Assembly (NCBI RefSeq): GCF_900105415.1
Contig: NZ_FNSM01000001.1
Span: 3,996,501 to 4,060,500 of the forward strand
Length of the DNA: 64,000 bases
DNA from: Streptomyces sp. TLI_105
GTDB taxonomy: Bacteria; Actinomycetota; Actinomycetes; Streptomycetales; Streptomycetaceae
Reading direction: 5' to 3'
Shown here in pieces: positions 60,671 to 64,000 of this stretch. The first letter of the stretch is position 1, and each line of letters begins with the position of its first letter. The notes below the pieces were generated by a model. It had not been told where the DNA came from. It saw only the letters and a program-made list of their open reading frames with translations, and did not search any database. The position numbers and the translations under genes are program-made.

Positions 60671-61998
60671 GGGGTCACCTCTTCGGGTGTCGGAAGTACG
60701 GATGTCGGTTGTGCGGGCGCCGGTTGTGCGGGCGTCGGTTGTACGGGGGTGGGTGCGGCGGCGGACGGCGCGGCCGCCGCGGAGAGCCGGCGGCCGTAAC
60801 CGGCGAAGGCGAGGCTGATCGCGAGGGAGGAGACCGCGATCACGGCCAGGGTCACGGAGCCGGAGGTCGCCTCCAGGGCGATGCCGGCCGCCAGGACGGA
60901 CAGGGGTTTCAGGCTGAACGCGGCGACCTGCGCGGTCGTCGTCACCCGGCCGAGGAGCTCGTCCGGGGTGAGCCTCGCCCGCAGCGTGCTGTAGACGATC
61001 GCGGAGAGCGACTCCCCGCCGCCCGCGAGCAGGACGACGCCGAGGGCCAGCGGCAGCGACGCGGTGCCGCTCAGGACGAGCAGCGCGACGCTCCCGAGGA
61101 CCGTGCCGGCGCACATGACCGCCACGGTGGCCGTCCTGATCCGCCCGGCGAGCACGGCGCCGGCGATCGCCCCGACCGCGTAGACCGCGATGATCGCCCC
61201 GAGGACGCCGGGCGACCAGCCGAGGTCCTCACGGATGAAGTACGTGGCGCAGATGACGACCGGCGAGGTGAAGAAGGTGACCGCCGCCCAGTAGAGCAGC
61301 GCCGCCCGCAGCAGCCGGTGCCCGGCGATGAACCGGAAGCCCTCCAGGACCTGCCGGCGCATCGGCGCGGGCGCCTGCTCCCGCGCGGTCTGCATCGGGC
61401 GGCGGATCAGCATCAGGGAGACCGCCGACACCGCGAAGGTCAGCGCGTCGACCCCCAGGGTGCCGGCCCCGCCGATGCCCGTCACCAGGACACCGGCGAG
61501 CGCGGGACCGGCGATGTAGCCGAGCGCGTTGCCGATCGACAGGAGCGAGTTGGCCTCGCCGAGCCGGTCGCGGCCGACCAGCGAGGGCACGCAGGACAGG
61601 CAGGCCGCCTCGAAGACGGCGTACAGCACACCGACCGGCACGGCCACCGCGTACAGCACCGGAAGCACCGGCAGACCCAGCCAGGCGGCCAGCGGCACCG
61701 CGCCGACGAGCAGCGCGCGCCCCACATCCGACCAGAGCATCATCCGACGCCGGTCGAGGCGGTCGGCCCAGGCGCCCGCGGGGACGCCGAGCAGCATCAT
61801 GGGCAGCGCCGACAGCATGGCGATCAGGCCCATGTGCAGTCCGGAGCCGGTGAGGGCCAGGACGAGGAGCGGCAGGGCGGTCTTGCTCAGCGCGTCGCCG
61901 AGTGCCGAGGCGCCCTGGCCGCCGGCGAACAGCAGGAAGTCGCGGTCCCGCAGCAGGTTGTGGCCCGCGGGGGTGGCCGTGCTCGCAGGTGTGCTCAC
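60667..61998 (-). CDS. MFS exporter (EntS-like)
   Basis: A 443-residue twelve-helix MFS protein of the MFS_3 group, like the enterobactin exporter EntS and macrolide efflux pumps. RDRDFLLFAGGQGASALGDAL opens helix one, GAWADRLDRRRMMLWSD is the helix 2-3 loop motif and ANSLLSIGNALGYIAGPALAG the antiporter motif C region. In this context it likely exports the peptide product. It starts with GTG at 61998, two bases after the cupin gene stop, and overlaps mbtH. Confidence 0.9.
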   Translation of the reverse strand: MSTPASTATPAGHNLLRDRDFLLFAGGQGASALGDALSKTALPLLVLALTGSGLHMGLIAMLSALPMMLLGVPAGAWADRLDRRRMMLWSDVGRALLVGAVPLAAWLGLPVLPVLYAVAVPVGVLYAVFEAACLSCVPSLVGRDRLGEANSLLSIGNALGYIAGPALAGVLVTGIGGAGTLGVDALTFAVSAVSLMLIRRPMQTAREQAPAPMRRQVLEGFRFIAGHRLLRAALLYWAAVTFFTSPVVICATYFIREDLGWSPGVLGAIIAVYAVGAIAGAVLAGRIRTATVAVMCAGTVLGSVALLVLSGTASLPLALGVVLLAGGGESLSAIVYSTLRARLTPDELLGRVTTTAQVAAFSLKPLSVLAAGIALEATSGSVTLAVIAVSSLAISLAFAGYGRRLSAAAAPSAAAPTPVQPTPAQPAPAQPTSVLPTPEEVTP

Positions 61999-62000
61999 GG

Positions 62001-63050
62001 TCAGGCCCAGTCGTCCCAGTCCTTGGCGCCGGTCACGTTGCGCAGACCGCCCTGGGACTTGAAGTACATCTGCGCCAGGTAGCGCTCGGGGATGCAGGTC
62101 AGCCAGCCCAGCGCGTTGTCCTCGCCGACGATCTGGTGGCTGTACGAGATCGAGGTGTCCATGGCCTCGATCGCGTGCCAGTAGCCGCTGGGGACGTACA
62201 GCGTCTCGCCCGGGTGCAGGACGGTCTCCTCCACGACCACGTCCTTGAAGCGCGGGTGGCGCGTCAGGTCGGGGCGGCGGTAGTCGACCTGCGCCATGCC
62301 GAACTGGCGGCGGAACGGGCGCGGGTACAGCTTGGCGTGCTGGTCCGGGGAGACGAAGTAGCAGCGCTTGCGGCCGACGACCTGGCTCAGGTAGGCCGCG
62401 GTCTGCATGCCGTCGCTGTGGAACGGGGTGACGGTGCCCTTGCTGCCGACGAACATCACGGACGCGACCCGGGAGGACACGGTGGAGCGCGAGGCCGGCT
62501 TGCCGCTGCCGCGGTTGAGGAAGAGCTTGGCGAGGTACAGGCCGAGCAGCTTGGCCGGGTTGACCGTGCCGGCCGGCAGCTTCGCCTTGAAACGGATGTC
62601 GGCCCAGTTCGGCGCCAGGTCGGGGAGGTCGTAGTCCTCTTCGAGGCCCGGGTAGTGCTCGACCATCCGGTGGACCGGGTAGGCGCGCAGGTAGTAGGCG
62701 CGGCCCTCGTCGGTGTTCTTCTCGATCTCGTCGAGGAGCGCGGACAGCTTCATCCCGCGGAAGCCGCCGACGTTGCCGAGGATCAGCTCCTTGTCGAGCC
62801 GCTGGAGGTTGGCGTGGATGTCCAGGTCGCCGAAGTGCTCGCGGAAGTAGTCCAGGCTCCAGCGCTCCATGGCCGGCCAGTCGTCCATCAGGCCGGTGAC
62901 GATGGCGGGCTTGCGCTTGTAGACGTACTCGCGCTTGAACATCTCGGGGTCGGGGTTGTGGAGCCGGTCGATCGCGTCGACCTTGACCGTGGCCTCGGGG
63001 AAGATCGTGCCGGCGACGGTCGTGTCCTGCTCGGCCTGGTGGATGGTCAT
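62001..63050 (-). CDS. Cupin/JmjC-type Fe(II)/2-oxoglutarate-dependent hydroxylase
   Basis: A 349-residue JmjC-like cupin (Cupin_8) protein. The metal triad is seen as His and Asp in TPFHSDGMQ and a distal His in YWHAIEAMDTSIS. KRKPAIVTGLMDDWPAMERW is the family's N-terminal motif. Such enzymes hydroxylate amino acid side chains, free or bound to an NRPS. It stands between an aminotransferase and the exporter, so modification of a peptide building block is the simplest role. Its ATG follows AGGACC. Confidence 0.85.
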   Translation of the reverse strand: MTIHQAEQDTTVAGTIFPEATVKVDAIDRLHNPDPEMFKREYVYKRKPAIVTGLMDDWPAMERWSLDYFREHFGDLDIHANLQRLDKELILGNVGGFRGMKLSALLDEIEKNTDEGRAYYLRAYPVHRMVEHYPGLEEDYDLPDLAPNWADIRFKAKLPAGTVNPAKLLGLYLAKLFLNRGSGKPASRSTVSSRVASVMFVGSKGTVTPFHSDGMQTAAYLSQVVGRKRCYFVSPDQHAKLYPRPFRRQFGMAQVDYRRPDLTRHPRFKDVVVEETVLHPGETLYVPSGYWHAIEAMDTSISYSHQIVGEDNALGWLTCIPERYLAQMYFKSQGGLRNVTGAKDWDDWA

Positions 63051-63105
63051 CGTGGGTCCTGTTCGTAAGTCTGTGGGGTGACGGATGGGGGGACTGCGGG
63101 CCGCG

Positions 63106-64000
63106 TCAGTGGGAGAGCGCCGTCAGCAGGCCCTCGTGGATCAGCTCGCAGCCGTACCGGAGCACGTCGAGCTCCATGGTCAGAGCGGGCAGCAGCTTGA
63201 GGACCGCCTTGTCGCGGCCGGTGGACTCGACGATCAGGCCGCGCTCGAAGCACCAGGCGACGACCTCGTCGGCGGCCCGGCGGCCGCCGGCGTGCGTCAG
63301 GTCGATGCCGATCGCGTGGCCCTCGCTGCGGATCTCGACGCCGGGCAGCGGGTGGCCCTCCCAGAAGGAGCGGAGCAGTTCGGCGCCGTTCCGGGCCTGG
63401 TCCAGGAAGGCCTCGCTCTGCCAGAGGTCGAGGGCGGCGCAGGCGGCGACGAACGCCAGCTGGTTGCCGCGGAAGGTGCCCGGGTGGTCACCGGCCTGCC
63501 AGGAGTCGAGGCCCTCGCGGATGAGGAGGATCGACATCGGCAGGCCCAGGCCGCCGATCGACTTCGAGACGGTGATGAGGTCGGGGACGACCCCGGCCTG
63601 CTCGAAGGAGAAGAAGCCGCCGGTGCGGCCGCAGCCGGCCTGGATCTCGTCGGCGATCAGCACGATGCCGTACCGGTCGCAGAGGTCGCGCAGGCGGCGC
63701 AGGTCCTCGTCGGGGATGCGATAGACGCCGCCCTCCATCTGGACGACTTCGAGGATCACCGCGGCGGGCACGTCGACGCCGGACAGGTCGTCGCTCAGGA
63801 ACTGCTCGAGGAGGTCGAGGGTCGGGAAGTGGCCGCGCGGTCCGACCGGGAACGGCAGGTGGGTGACCTCGCCGAGGGCCGTACCGGCCACCTTGCGCAG
63901 CGAGTTGTCCGCCGTCGCCGCGAGGCTGCCGCGGCTGACGCCGTGGTACGCGCCGGAGAAGGCGATCACCTGGGAGCGGCCGGTGTGCTTGCGGGCCAGC
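63106..64000 (-). CDS. Class III PLP aminotransferase, diaminobutyrate-2-oxoglutarate type (5' end outside)
   Basis: About 298 C-terminal residues are visible; the frame is still open at 64000 (ending ARKHTGRSQVIAFSGAYHG). IAFSGAYHG, ILEVVQMEGGVYRIP, LIADEIQAGCGRTG and ITVSKSIGGLGLPMS with the PLP lysine belong to class III transaminases, closest to EctB/diaminobutyrate aminotransferases. It would make L-2,4-diaminobutyrate from aspartate semialdehyde. No ectA or ectC follows, so it likely supplies Dab for the peptide rather than for ectoine. It is in line with the cupin gene (55-bp gap). Confidence 0.88.
   Translation of the reverse strand, partial: LARKHTGRSQVIAFSGAYHGVSRGSLAATADNSLRKVAGTALGEVTHLPFPVGPRGHFPTLDLLEQFLSDDLSGVDVPAAVILEVVQMEGGVYRIPDEDLRRLRDLCDRYGIVLIADEIQAGCGRTGGFFSFEQAGVVPDLITVSKSIGGLGLPMSILLIREGLDSWQAGDHPGTFRGNQLAFVAACAALDLWQSEAFLDQARNGAELLRSFWEGHPLPGVEIRSEGHAIGIDLTHAGGRRAADEVVAWCFERGLIVESTGRDKAVLKLLPALTMELDVLRYGCELIHEGLLTALSH

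Noticed and set aside
63106..64000. Ectoine biosynthesis operon
   Set aside because: The aminotransferase is EctB-like, but the following genes are cupin, exporter, mbtH and thioesterase, not ectA or ectC.

Overview
The window is high-GC actinobacterial DNA that reads as the core chromosome of a Streptomyces: GTG starts are common, genes are joined by ATGA/GTGA overlaps, several promoters look leaderless, there is a Tat-exported DyP peroxidase with a copper-trafficking operon, a subtilisin-inhibitor-like protein, a NepA-like spore-wall protein and many SpoIIE/anti-sigma-type regulators. One perfect parS site, one near-perfect parS site and two clusters of DnaA-box-like sequences place it fairly close to oriC. 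All statements come from reading the sequence and from family knowledge; no database search was run.

Bases 1-10,300: the end of an ECF41 sigma factor and its oxidoreductase partner, an MmpS-like protein, tRNA-Arg(ACG) and tRNA-Ser(GCT), the inhibitor-like protein, a very large PAS/receiver protein whose kinase core looks dead, an acyl-CoA ligase behind a perfect palindrome, and a SigE-family sigma factor. Bases 10,300-16,700: a DUF1906 protein, then a tightly overlapping five-gene minus-strand operon (acyl-CoA dehydrogenase, MaoC-DUF35, acyl-CoA dehydrogenase, MaoC, Ltp2-like thiolase) that resembles the mycobacterial igr/chs operon for removing the last three carbons of a steroid side chain.

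Bases 16,700-31,700: the NepA-like gene, a roughly 170-bp MITE that supplies the stop codon of a macrodomain gene, several hypotheticals, a Nudix remnant, tRNA-Ser(TGA), HtrA-like protease, glycerophosphodiesterase, two small HATPase proteins, a SEC-C protein, a candidate small RNA, a Prim-Pol protein, a GAF/PP2C protein missing one metal ligand, and aminopeptidase P. Bases 31,700-41,500: the copper operon (ycnI, sco, ecuC, copCD, dtpA), then pheA and serS separated by a DnaA-box cluster, and a HAD phosphatase.

Bases 41,600-56,400: rhomboid-like protein, dihydrolipoyl dehydrogenase, GntR regulator with an MFS transporter, a four-gene double ABC operon, an M24 protein overlapping an EphD-like hydrolase/SDR fusion, a MerR regulator, RNA 2'-phosphotransferase behind DnaA boxes, and an aldehyde dehydrogenase followed by parS inside a 42-nt palindrome. 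Bases 56,400-64,000, all minus strand: an M28 membrane peptidase, then the edge of what looks like a non-ribosomal peptide cluster (hydrolase, type II thioesterase, MbtH, exporter, cupin hydroxylase, diaminobutyrate-type aminotransferase) that continues past the right end.

A theme running across the window is short tandem repeats that begin in the last codons of a gene, include or lie next to the stop codon and extend downstream. Five clear cases (13, 15, 21, 34 and about 83 bp units) are described separately.
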